From Pararhizobium sp. A13 (GTDB taxonomy: Bacteria > Pseudomonadota > Alphaproteobacteria > Rhizobiales > Rhizobiaceae), in NCBI RefSeq assembly GCF_040126305.1, contig NZ_CP149510.1, positions 3,483,001 to 3,547,000 of the forward strand: DNA of 64,000 bases, read 5' to 3'. The number at the start of each line of letters is the position of its first letter. Position 1 is the stretch's first letter. A program made the position numbers and the translations under genes. Shown piece by piece: positions 7,930 through 19,084 of the stretch. The notes under the pieces were generated by a model that was not told the DNA's origin, did not search any database, and was given only the letters and a program-made list of their open reading frames with translations.

Positions 7930-9549
7930 TTACAACGCCTCATAGCTAAAGCGGTCGAAATCGGCGACCTGCGCCCGGCCGGACGTATCGAAAGCGAACA
8001 CGCCTGCGAATGCGCCGGTGAACGACCCGTGTTCGCCGCGCCCGCCCTCGTCGGATACGACGCCGGCATCGAGCACCGGGCCGATCTTGCGCCAGGCACG
8101 GTAGCCGTCGGGGTGCCAGAAGAACTGCAGCTCGTTATCCCGGACTTCCATGGCCAGATAGACCCGTCCGAATGGAACGGTGACGCCACTTTCGGCGGGA
8201 AACGTCATGCGGCCATGCGGAAAATCTCCGGCGCAGGAGAAGATCGTCACGACCCGGCCGAGCTTTTCATGCAGGGTGACGACGAGCGCGTGAAACTTGT
8301 GGCGGTTGTAGTAATGGGTCAGACCGGCAGCCTGCTGATAGGTATCCGGCTCGAACTCGACGACCGTCTCCGCGCGGAAGGAATGATGCTCCTGGCGGCG
8401 CGCCACCAGCGCCTGTTCGAACCAGCTGCCGATGCTTTCACGGCCGAACAGCCTCAGATGGCCGGGCTTCTCCGTCAGCGAAAAAATCCGCTCGGGCAGA
8501 GGCGTGCGCAGCCATTGGAAATCATCGGGCAACGCAGCGCCGTCGAAGTCGCTTTCGACCTTTGCGGGCTTCTCGATGACAGCGGTCTCGCCCGGCGCCG
8601 CAACCTCGACGGCCGGTACGACACCACCCTGCTCCAGATAGAGCCATCCGTCATCGCGCCAGACGCATTTCTGCAGCGCCGTCTCACGGCCGAGCGTGCA
8701 GCGCCGCTGCGGCGGCAAAGGCCGGCCCGTCAGGTGGGTGTGATAGGCCTGGCCGTCCGGCGTCTCGACATACTGGCCGTGCCCTGCCCTTTGCAGCACC
8801 GCGTCCGGCGCGTCCTTGGAGGTGATCAGATGCGTCTGCGGATGCATCTCGTAGGGACCTTCGATGCTACGCGAGCGAGCCATCGTCACCACGTGATCAT
8901 ATCCGGTGCCGCCCTCGGCTGTCGTCAGATAGTACCAGCCGTTGCGCTTGAAGAGATGCGGGCCTTCGACGAGCCCTTGGCTACTGCCGGCGAAGATATT
9001 CTGGATCGCCCCGACGAGCTTCCGCGAGACCGGATCCCATTCCTGCAGCAGGATACCGTCGAAGGCCGGCGATTTCGGCGCCCCGCCGAAGCTTTCGGTG
9101 CGGTGGTTCCATTGCATGTTGACGAACCACTTGCGGCCGTCGTCATCATGGAACAGCGACGGATCGAAGCCGGAGGAATTGACATAAACCGGATCGGACC
9201 ACTCGCCCTCGATCGAAGGGGACGTGACGATGTAGTTGTGCGCGTCCTTGAAGTTGCCGTCGAAGCGCTTGACGTCGGTGTAGACGAGCCAGAACAGGCC
9301 GTCGACATGGGAAAGGCACGGCGCCCAGACGCCGCAACTGTCCGGATTGCCGCGCATGTCGAGCTGGCTTGCCCGCTCGAGCGGGCGGCGCACCAGCCGC
9401 CAGTTGACTAGATCGCGCGAGTGGTGGATCTGCACGCCCGGATACCATTCGAACGTGGACGTGGCGATGTAGTAATCCTCGCCCACGCGGCAAATCGACG
9501 GGTCCGGGTTGAAGCCCGGCAGGATCGGATTGCGAATCGTCGCGGTCAT
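7930..9549 (-). CDS. Glycoside hydrolase family 43 (beta-xylosidase/arabinofuranosidase-like)
   Basis: This is a cytoplasmic, signal-less enzyme of 539 residues. The five-bladed propeller shows the GH43 catalytic acids: general base Asp in PGFNPDPSICR near the start, Asp in SGFDPSLFHDD as pKa modulator, and Glu in VEGPHLFKRNGWYYL as acid. The second half (~330-539) is the beta-sandwich found in GH43 beta-xylosidases (GLTHYYNRHKFHAL, VYLAMEVRDNELQFFW). The likely role is trimming of imported xylo- or arabino-oligosaccharides. It is divergent from a TRAP transporter. GGGGGGAAGAC precedes the ATG at 9549. Confidence 0.9.
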   Translation of the reverse strand: MTATIRNPILPGFNPDPSICRVGEDYYIATSTFEWYPGVQIHHSRDLVNWRLVRRPLERASQLDMRGNPDSCGVWAPCLSHVDGLFWLVYTDVKRFDGNFKDAHNYIVTSPSIEGEWSDPVYVNSSGFDPSLFHDDDGRKWFVNMQWNHRTESFGGAPKSPAFDGILLQEWDPVSRKLVGAIQNIFAGSSQGLVEGPHLFKRNGWYYLTTAEGGTGYDHVVTMARSRSIEGPYEMHPQTHLITSKDAPDAVLQRAGHGQYVETPDGQAYHTHLTGRPLPPQRRCTLGRETALQKCVWRDDGWLYLEQGGVVPAVEVAAPGETAVIEKPAKVESDFDGAALPDDFQWLRTPLPERIFSLTEKPGHLRLFGRESIGSWFEQALVARRQEHHSFRAETVVEFEPDTYQQAAGLTHYYNRHKFHALVVTLHEKLGRVVTIFSCAGDFPHGRMTFPAESGVTVPFGRVYLAMEVRDNELQFFWHPDGYRAWRKIGPVLDAGVVSDEGGRGEHGSFTGAFAGVFAFDTSGRAQVADFDRFSYEAL

Positions 9550-9891
9550 GTCTTCCCCCCAAGGTTTCTCACGACATCCAGCCTGAAGCTCGGCGCCGTT
9601 TCAAGAGCAGTCGCACCTGTTACGACACATTGAACTGCCGTTCTGCCGAGTCGTCCATGTTGCAGAGACACGCCGACATTGCCGGGGACGCCAAGGGCTT
9701 GGCAAGGTTGTTTTCGCACGATTTTTGCCTAAGCTTTGGGCATTGCCGGGAAGCTCACACGCTACTTTGGTATCACCGCGGCGTGACGATGCGGGAAAAT
9801 CCTGTCCGAGCCTTGAAAGAGGCCTTGAAATCGGCACTGTGGCTGTGCTCGGCAACAAAAATCGAAAACAGCCATTGCGGGAGGAAAACTT
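9550..9891. other. Divergent intergenic region, GH43 gene / TRAP operon
   Basis: These 342 bases hold the start regions of both flanking units. I found a good ribosome-binding site (GGGAGG) for the TRAP gene but no convincing operator palindrome or sigma-54 promoter, and no coding frame with plausible start signals. Confidence 0.5.
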
Positions 9892-10467
9892 ATGGCCGCA
9901 CTGCTCGGTATCAGCAGGCTCATTGACCGAATCACGGAAATCATCGGCAAGTCAGTCTCCTGGCTTATCCTGGTGGCCGTTCTTGTCAGCGCCGGCAATG
10001 CCATTATCCGAAAAATATTCAATATGTCGTCGAATGCCTGGCTCGAGGCGCAGTGGTATCTGTTCGGCGCCGCCTTCATGTTCGCAGCCGCCTACACGCT
10101 GAGCCAAAACGAGCACATCCGCATCGACGTCGTCTATGGCAAGTTTTCGCGCCGTGTGCAGCACTGGATCGACCTGTTCGGACATGTCTTCTTCCTGATG
10201 CCGTTCGTATTGCTGATGACATACTACCTCGTCCCCTATTTCCTGATGTCTTACCGCTCGCAGGAAGGCTCATCCAGCGCCGGTGGCCTGATCGTCTGGC
10301 CAGCCAAGGCGATCCTCCTTTTCGGCTTCATCCTGCTTGCCCTGCAGGGGGTGTCGGAAATCATCAAGAAGATCGCGATTATGACCGGCAATATGGACGA
10401 TCCAACGCCCTACGTACCGACCCACGCACCGCTGGATGAAGCCATCATTCCGGAGGCGCGCCCGTGA
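9892..10467 (+). CDS. dctQ: TRAP transporter small permease (DctQ)
   Basis: This 191-residue protein has four predicted membrane segments (~22-45, 57-80, 100-122, 143-165) and the family's features: an ISWLILVAVLVSAGNAI-like first helix and the SSNAWLEAQWYLFGAAFMFAAAYTLSQNEHIRID stretch. It is the small subunit of a tripartite sodium-dependent importer for organic acids. The long second-helix motif and partner type resemble the mannitol/chloroaromatic (FcbT) subfamily. Its stop overlaps the start of the large permease by 4 bases. Confidence 0.9.
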   Translation: MAALLGISRLIDRITEIIGKSVSWLILVAVLVSAGNAIIRKIFNMSSNAWLEAQWYLFGAAFMFAAAYTLSQNEHIRIDVVYGKFSRRVQHWIDLFGHVFFLMPFVLLMTYYLVPYFLMSYRSQEGSSSAGGLIVWPAKAILLFGFILLALQGVSEIIKKIAIMTGNMDDPTPYVPTHAPLDEAIIPEARP

Positions 10468-12257
10468 TCGAGTTCATCGCTGTAAACCTCGCACCGATCA
10501 TGTTCGTGTCATTGATCGTCTTCCTCCTGCTGGGTTATCCCGTTGCCTTTTCGCTCGCCGCCAATGGCCTGCTGTTCTTCATCATCGGCGTGGAGCTTGC
10601 TCCTTTATCCGGCGGCTCCGTCAATCTCTCCTGGCCATTGCTCAACGCGCTGCCCGAACGATTCTGGGGGGTGATGTCGAACGACACATTGCTCGCCATC
10701 CCCTTCTTTACCTTCATGGGGATCGTGCTCGAACGATCCGGCATGGCCGAGGACCTGCTCGACACGATCGGCCAGTTGTTCGGCCCGATCCGCGGCGGCC
10801 TTGCCTATGCGGTGATCTTCGTCGGAGCGCTGCTCGCAGCCACCACCGGCGTGGTCGCGGCGTCGGTCATCGCCATGGGCCTGATCTCGCTGCCGATCAT
10901 GCTGCGCTACGGCTATGACCGGCGCGTCGCCTCCGGCGTCATCGCGGCGTCCGGCACGCTTGCCCAGATCATTCCGCCTTCGCTGGTCCTGATCGTTCTT
11001 GCCGACCAGCTCGGCCGTTCGGTTGGCGACATGTATGCCGGCGCCCTGATCCCCGGCCTGGTGCTGACCGGGCTCTACATGCTCTATATCCTGATCATGA
11101 CCTTCGTCCGGCGTGACTCAATGCCGGCGCTGCCGCTCGAAGCCCGCACGCTCGGCGCGGGCGTTACCTCGCTCTTTGTGGCGCTTGCCGTCGCGGCTGG
11201 CATCGCCTATGCCGCTCATGTCTACCTCTCACCGACGCAGGGTGAAAACGCCGATATTCTCGGCTTCACTGTCGGTGTGGCCTTCATCTACGTGGTTGCG
11301 CTCGTCGACAGGGGATTGAAGATCAATGCGATGTCCAGGCTTGCCCAGCAGGTCATCATCGTGCTGATCCCGCCGCTGGCATTGATCTTCCTCGTGCTCG
11401 GCACGATCTTCCTCGGTATTGCCACGCCGACGGAAGGCGGCGCCATGGGCGCTGTCGGCGCCCTGATCATGGCGGCAGCCAAGGGACGGCTGACCTTGGA
11501 TGTGGTCCGCTCCGCGCTGGCCGCCACCACGCGGCTGTCGGCCTTCGTGCTGTTCATCCTGATCGGCGCACGGGTGTTCTCGCTGACTTTCTACGGAGTC
11601 AACGGCCATGTCTGGGTGGAACATCTGCTCGTGGGGATGCCTGGCGGTGAAACGGGCTTCCTGATCACCGTCAACCTGCTCGTCTTCTTCCTGGCGTTCT
11701 TCCTGGATTTCTTCGAACTCGCCTTCATCATCGTGCCGCTGCTCGCGCCCGCGGCCAACGCACTCGGCATCGACCTCATCTGGTTCGGCGTCCTGCTCGG
11801 CATCAACATGCAGACGAGCTTCATGCATCCGCCCTTTGGGTTTGCGCTGTTCTACCTGCGTTCGGTCGCGGCCAAGGTGCCCTATCTCGATCGGGTCACG
11901 GGTAAGCTGACGAAACCGGTGACCACAGGGCAGATCTATTGGGGGGCGGTGCCGTTCGTCGGCATCCAGGTCCTTATGGTGGCACTGACGATCATGTTCC
12001 CGCAGATGGTCATGCACTACAAGGGCAACGCCGCCGTGGTGGACCCGGCAACGATCAAGATCGAGGTCCCGGGCTTCGGCACCGGTGGCGGTCTTGGGCT
12101 GCCGGACAATGGAGGCGGTCTCGGCCTGCCGGGTGGCCTGCAACTGCCGGGCGGCAATCCGCTCGACGGCGGCCAGCAGCCGGCGGATCAGAACGGCGCC
12201 GGCGGCGAGCAGAAGAAACCCGCCAATGACCTGAGCGCCCCGCCGTCCTTCAACTGA
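10464..12257 (+). CDS. dctM: TRAP transporter large permease (DctM) with Gly-rich C-terminal tail
   Basis: This is the main translocating subunit, 597 residues with about 12-14 hydrophobic segments. It shows DctM-family motifs such as GVVAASVIAMGLISLP and ATPTEGGAMGAVGALIM. It starts at GTG 10464 within the dctQ stop. It is longer than ordinary DctM (~430 residues), because of an internal expansion, as in FcbT3-like members, and because of a ~60-residue tail from ~535. The tail is rich in Gly, Leu, Pro and Asn (GGLGLPDNGGGLGLPGG) and is followed by a polar end. The substrate is unknown; monocarboxylates or aromatic acids are possible. Confidence 0.9.
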   Translation: MIEFIAVNLAPIMFVSLIVFLLLGYPVAFSLAANGLLFFIIGVELAPLSGGSVNLSWPLLNALPERFWGVMSNDTLLAIPFFTFMGIVLERSGMAEDLLDTIGQLFGPIRGGLAYAVIFVGALLAATTGVVAASVIAMGLISLPIMLRYGYDRRVASGVIAASGTLAQIIPPSLVLIVLADQLGRSVGDMYAGALIPGLVLTGLYMLYILIMTFVRRDSMPALPLEARTLGAGVTSLFVALAVAAGIAYAAHVYLSPTQGENADILGFTVGVAFIYVVALVDRGLKINAMSRLAQQVIIVLIPPLALIFLVLGTIFLGIATPTEGGAMGAVGALIMAAAKGRLTLDVVRSALAATTRLSAFVLFILIGARVFSLTFYGVNGHVWVEHLLVGMPGGETGFLITVNLLVFFLAFFLDFFELAFIIVPLLAPAANALGIDLIWFGVLLGINMQTSFMHPPFGFALFYLRSVAAKVPYLDRVTGKLTKPVTTGQIYWGAVPFVGIQVLMVALTIMFPQMVMHYKGNAAVVDPATIKIEVPGFGTGGGLGLPDNGGGLGLPGGLQLPGGNPLDGGQQPADQNGAGGEQKKPANDLSAPPSFN

Positions 12258-12316
12258 CTTGAAAGCCGGGCCGGTGTTCGCACCGGCCCTCCTCCACACA
12301 AACGATGGGCATAGAA

Positions 12317-12342
12317 AAACCCCGAAGCACGCTTCGGGGTTT
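12317..12342. terminator. Bidirectional terminator between dctM and dctP
   Basis: A perfect 12-bp stem, AAACCCCGAAGC/GCTTCGGGGTTT, has a 2-base nominal loop and A/T runs on both sides. It separates the convergent permease and binding-protein genes. Confidence 0.88.
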
Positions 12343-12368
12343 CTTCGTTTCAGCGATGAAACCGGCGT

Positions 12369-14910
<2,542 letters not shown>

Positions 14911-15122
14911 GTCAGATATCCTTCCCATTGGGTCCGCAAGTCGCGGCCGAGACAGCGATATGCCACGGAGGCGCCGGCCGAAACAAGAGCCATCGAACGC
15001 TCAAGCTTAAGCAATTGAACAGTTTTCAGTGTTAAAAACCGGCGAGGATCCTTGGCGATAGGCGGCCAGTAAACGCGTTGATTTCATCATTGATAGAAAT
15101 TTCAATATCCGACAGGTGAATC

Positions 15123-16934
15123 GTGGCGCTCACCAATATTACCGAGATCGAAAAGAAAGACTTCCTGTCGAAGACCGTCGCTTTCCTGAAGAAATGGGAG
15201 AATGCCGGCCTGATCGGCGACACGCAGCCGAGCGCGCAAGGCGGCATTCATGACGACAGCAAGCAAATCCCGACCGTCGGTTATGGCCTGAACCTCAAGG
15301 CGCTGAGTTTCAGCGACATTTCGAAGGCCTACAGGCTGGCGCTGACCGGAAAGATCGACGGCAAGCTGTCAGGCCTGCAGGAAAGCGGCCTGAAAATCAT
15401 CGAAAAATGGAAGGCCGACAAGACGCCGACCGCCGCAGACGATGTTGCGCTGATCAACAAGTCGCAAGGCAAGGCTGGTACGACGGCGGAAAGGAAAGCG
15501 CTTCAGTCGCTTTGGCTGACCGATGCCCAAGCCAGTGTCCTGCTCGAAGCCAGGCTCAAGGGACAGGCGGGCCTATTCTCCTCGTCGATTGAGAAGGAGC
15601 TGACAGCGAGGCTGAACGCTTTCGGTGCCACCCTGCCGGAGGAATCGCAGGAACGGCTCGTTCTCTATTCGCTGTACTACAACGCACCAACCCTGATCGG
15701 CCCGGGCATCGCGACCGCCATCAAGACCGACAACCATGCCCGATTCTGGTACGAAGTCCGTTACAACCACAGCAATTTCGACTTCAAGGGCCTGCAGAAC
15801 CGGCGCGAAGACGAATCGAACAAGGTGGGCATCCTTGCGCCGGCCGATCGAAAGGATTCCGGCGCCGTGCTCAAGGCGATGGACTTCCTGTTCGATCGCG
15901 AAGGCGGAGCATCAAGCGTCTACGAGAAGATCGCCACCCGCGACAAGGTCATCAACGAGGCGGACACGGTGAATGCGGAGACCCAGTCGTTCGAGGCACA
16001 AATCGCGTCCTACCTGAAAATCCTGTCGGACAAATACGCCTTTGGCGACCAATTGCACTTCGTCCAGGCGGGCGGCGCGGGCAACGACACATTTGCTCCG
16101 GGTGTCGCGAGCTACGCGCGCCTCGATGCCGAGACGATGCGGAATGAGACGAACACCAACGATCTCGTCATCGCCGGCGATGGCGACAACAGGATAAAGA
16201 CCGGAGGCGGCGACGACTGGGTCTATTCCGGCAAGGGAAAGGACAACATAGACCTGGGCGCGGGCGACGATCACGCGTCCGCAGGCGCCGGCAATGACAT
16301 CATCAACGGCGGCGACGGTAGCGACATCATGAATGGCGGCAAGGGCTACGACACCTACGTTATCGATGACCTTTCGGACCGCGTTGTCGATAGCGACAAG
16401 GGGAAGATAAAAACCGAGATTTCGCTAAACGTCCTGACGCAGAACATCGATACCTATGTCAACCTCAAGGCCGGCCTGACACACACACTGAAACTCGACG
16501 CCGCCAAGCTCCCCGCCGATGCCGAAGGTGATGTCGACAGGGTGAATTTCGAAGGCAGCAGCGGCAACGATACCTACCGCCTGTCGCTGACCGACGACAG
16601 CCTGCTCGCCTATTTCAAGACCGGCGCCGGCAACGACAAGCTCATCCTGACCGGCAGGGAAAATCCCGAAACGGGCACGACGACAATCTTCGTGGAAGAC
16701 GCCGCAAGTTCCGACCGTTTCGACATCTCTGTCTTTGATGCCCGTACCCTTGATGCGTTTCAGGGCACGGCGCAGGACATCGGGGATTATTTCTACAAGC
16801 TGGAAAGCCAATCGGACGTGACCACGATGGCTATCTGGTATGCCGCGAACAACGGCGACGGCGGCTCCAGTCTCAACAAGATGATCTCGATCGCCTCGAC
16901 GGAGACGATGTCCGACGCCATGTTCGTCGTCTGA
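15123..16934 (+). CDS. RTX-repeat protein with N-terminal pesticin/T4-lysozyme-like domain
   Basis: The protein has 603 residues and no N-terminal signal. Residues ~10-255 resemble phage-type muramidases. E26, D45 and T51 in the context PTVGYGLNL recall the Glu-Asp-Thr triad of T4 lysozyme, with the same 6-residue Asp-Thr spacing. An RRxxES motif (NRREDESN) lies at the domain end, as in lysozymes of this clan. Residues ~346-415 hold four to five Gly/Asp nonapeptides (GGGDDWVYSGKGKDNIDLG, AGAGNDIINGG), typical of calcium-binding RTX proteins exported by type I systems. The hydrophobic end (MFVV) suits a C-terminal secretion signal. The start is GTG. No secretion or immunity gene is adjacent. 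Confidence 0.75.
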   Translation: MALTNITEIEKKDFLSKTVAFLKKWENAGLIGDTQPSAQGGIHDDSKQIPTVGYGLNLKALSFSDISKAYRLALTGKIDGKLSGLQESGLKIIEKWKADKTPTAADDVALINKSQGKAGTTAERKALQSLWLTDAQASVLLEARLKGQAGLFSSSIEKELTARLNAFGATLPEESQERLVLYSLYYNAPTLIGPGIATAIKTDNHARFWYEVRYNHSNFDFKGLQNRREDESNKVGILAPADRKDSGAVLKAMDFLFDREGGASSVYEKIATRDKVINEADTVNAETQSFEAQIASYLKILSDKYAFGDQLHFVQAGGAGNDTFAPGVASYARLDAETMRNETNTNDLVIAGDGDNRIKTGGGDDWVYSGKGKDNIDLGAGDDHASAGAGNDIINGGDGSDIMNGGKGYDTYVIDDLSDRVVDSDKGKIKTEISLNVLTQNIDTYVNLKAGLTHTLKLDAAKLPADAEGDVDRVNFEGSSGNDTYRLSLTDDSLLAYFKTGAGNDKLILTGRENPETGTTTIFVEDAASSDRFDISVFDARTLDAFQGTAQDIGDYFYKLESQSDVTTMAIWYAANNGDGGSSLNKMISIASTETMSDAMFVV

Positions 16935-17025
16935 TCACGGCACCAGCCTCAAGTCCGGCCCAGATCGCCGAAAGAGGTTGATGGAGAACTGGCCCGCCAC
17001 CCCGGCAGCGGGCCAGAAACGGGCA

Positions 17026-18159
17026 TCACCGCAGAAGCGCGTTGGCCTCCTCGATGCCGAGTGCGGCCGGCTGCGTGCAGGTCGTCGTCAGTTCGACGAA
17101 CTGGCCCGTCTCGCCCGACTGCAGGATCGACACCATGACATCGACGCCATGCAGCGCACGCTCCAACGAGCAGCGGGCGTCGCGACCTTCGAGGATGGCA
17201 AGCGCCATGTCGGCAAGGCCGGCCGTGCGGTAGTTGGCCATCGGCCCCACCGGATGCTCCTGATTGGTGACAGCGAAAGGATGATCCCACATCTCGACGG
17301 GCTGGATGTCCTTGTCGCAGCCGCTGGCCGAGACCGTGCCACCGAAGAAGTTCGGATCGGGCAGGAAGAGCGAGCCTTCCGTCCCATAGAGCTCCATATT
17401 GCCGTGGCGGTGCGACCAGACATCCCAGCTTGCCGATAACGTGACCGTCGCGCCGTTCTGGAATTCGAGCAGCGCATGGATGTTGGTTGGCGTCTTCACC
17501 GGGATGACCTCGCCCTTGCGCGGCTCGCTGGTGATGGTGCGGGTCGGATTGGCCATCGAGGTCAGTGCCGCGACGCGCTTGACCGGGCCGATCAGGTTGA
17601 TGAGGTTGGCGATATAATACGGGCCAAGATCGAGGATCGGGCCGCCGCCGGGCAGGAAGAAGAAGTCCGGGTTCGGATGCCACATCTCCATGCCCGGGCT
17701 CATCACGTGGCAGGTGCCCGAGGTCACACGGCCGATCTTGCCCTGGTCGATATAGTCCCGCGCCAGCTGGTGCGCGCCGCCGAGGAAGGTATCCGGTGCG
17801 CATCCGACCTTCAGGTTGTTGGCCGTGGCGATGCCGCGCAGCTGCTCGCCCTGTTCCAGCGTCAGTACCAGCGGCTTTTCGGAATAGACGTGCTTGCCGG
17901 CCTCGAGGATCATCTTCGAGACGGGGAAATGCGCTTCCGGGATCGTCAGGTTGACGACGATGTCGATCTCCGGATTGGCAAGCAGTTCCTCGATGGTCTG
18001 TGCCTTGACGTCATATTCCGATGCGCGCGTCTCGGCGGCGGCCGGATTGATGTCGGCGCAGGCGATGACCCTGATGCCCCTGAAGAGCGGCGAGAGCCTG
18101 AAATAGGTGGTGGAAATGTTGCCGCATCCAATGATGCCGACGCCGAGTTCTCGTGTCAT
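17026..18159 (-). CDS. Gfo/Idh/MocA family oxidoreductase
   Basis: This is an NAD(P)-dependent sugar dehydrogenase of 377 residues. The N-terminal Rossmann fold has VGIIGCGNIS (residues ~7-16). The family's Glu-Lys-Pro (YSEKPLVLTLEQ) follows at ~95, and the catalytic-region His/Asp lies in GGGPILDLGPYYIANLINL. The C-terminal beta-sheet domain is complete. The substrate is unknown; the operon with an isomerase, a beta-mannosidase and a sugar importer suggests oxidation of a sugar released by the mannosidase. It is the last gene of the minus-strand operon, 15 bases after the isomerase. Confidence 0.87.
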   Translation of the reverse strand: MTRELGVGIIGCGNISTTYFRLSPLFRGIRVIACADINPAAAETRASEYDVKAQTIEELLANPEIDIVVNLTIPEAHFPVSKMILEAGKHVYSEKPLVLTLEQGEQLRGIATANNLKVGCAPDTFLGGAHQLARDYIDQGKIGRVTSGTCHVMSPGMEMWHPNPDFFFLPGGGPILDLGPYYIANLINLIGPVKRVAALTSMANPTRTITSEPRKGEVIPVKTPTNIHALLEFQNGATVTLSASWDVWSHRHGNMELYGTEGSLFLPDPNFFGGTVSASGCDKDIQPVEMWDHPFAVTNQEHPVGPMANYRTAGLADMALAILEGRDARCSLERALHGVDVMVSILQSGETGQFVELTTTCTQPAALGIEEANALLR

Positions 18160-18174
18160 GATGTGCTCTTTCTA

Positions 18175-18936
18175 TCAGTAGGTCTTGATCGATGCGATCG
18201 AGCGCTCGGCCGTCGCCTTGAAATCCTTGGGGTTGTCGTGCTCGACGATGTAGTATCGGGCAGGTGTCACGGTCAGCGCAGTGAACAGCCTCTTCCAATC
18301 AACGGTGCCATGGCCGACATCGGCCCAGCCGTCCTCATCCGCGTTTTCGCCGGCTGCAGCGATGTCCTTCAAGTGGACGGCGGTAATGCGGCGGCCATAT
18401 TTTTCGATCCAGGCAAAGGGATCGGCACCGCCGCGGATGACCCAGGCGATGTCTGCTTCCCAGCTCAGGTTCGGTCCGCCGGCAAAGATATGCTCCTGCG
18501 GGACCGAGCCGTCAGGCAGTGCGATAAATTCGAAGTCATGATTGTGCCAGCCGAAGTCGAGACCGGCGTCACGGATGGGTTTTCCGGCCTTTTCCAGGCG
18601 CTCGCCGAACGCCCTCCAGCCTGCCGCGTCCGCCGGACGCTGGTCGGGAAGCAGGTAGGGGCAATAGATCGCCCTGATGCCGAGGGCGTTAGCGATTTTC
18701 AGCACGCCGGCGGGATCGGATTCGAGCATATCAAGACCGAAATGGGCCGATGGCATGGTCACGCCACTTTCATCCATGTCAGCCTTCAAGGCAGCCAGGG
18801 CGGCGTCATCGAGCGACGCGTAGAGAGCGCCATAGCCCTCGACCTGTTTGTAGCCGGCAGCGCCGACGATCTTGAGGACATCGGCAAGTGGCGGGAAGTT
18901 GCGGGCGCTGTAAAGCTGGAAACTGACGGTCTGCAT
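18175..18936 (-). CDS. Sugar phosphate isomerase/epimerase (TIM barrel, AP-endonuclease 2 family)
   Basis: This 253-residue xylose-isomerase-like barrel has probable metal ligands in VEGYG, GWHNHDFEF, DIAW and VHLKDI. Such proteins epimerise or isomerise keto-sugars or inosose-type intermediates and often work beside Gfo/Idh/MocA dehydrogenases, as here. The start at 18936 (MQTVSFQLYSARNF) is fixed by AAGGAGG at 8 bases; the long upstream extension of the frame is not coding-like. A 148-base gap separates it from the mannosidase gene. Confidence 0.87.
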   Translation of the reverse strand: MQTVSFQLYSARNFPPLADVLKIVGAAGYKQVEGYGALYASLDDAALAALKADMDESGVTMPSAHFGLDMLESDPAGVLKIANALGIRAIYCPYLLPDQRPADAAGWRAFGERLEKAGKPIRDAGLDFGWHNHDFEFIALPDGSVPQEHIFAGGPNLSWEADIAWVIRGGADPFAWIEKYGRRITAVHLKDIAAAGENADEDGWADVGHGTVDWKRLFTALTVTPARYYIVEHDNPKDFKATAERSIASIKTY

Positions 18937-19084
18937 GGAAAGTCCTCCTTGGGATTTATTGGAGCTAGGTATCGTACTCCGAGACCGGCAGAGGGCTCGG
19001 ATGGATGTTCGTCGGATTTGCCGGCATGAAGGCATCGCTCCGTACGATGAAGGCATCGACTTCACTGCGCAGCATGAAAAACTC

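Noticed and set aside
9833..9860. Sigma-54-like GG/GC elements before dctQ
   Set aside because: The spacing-defined GC of the -12 element reads GT, so the match is not good enough.
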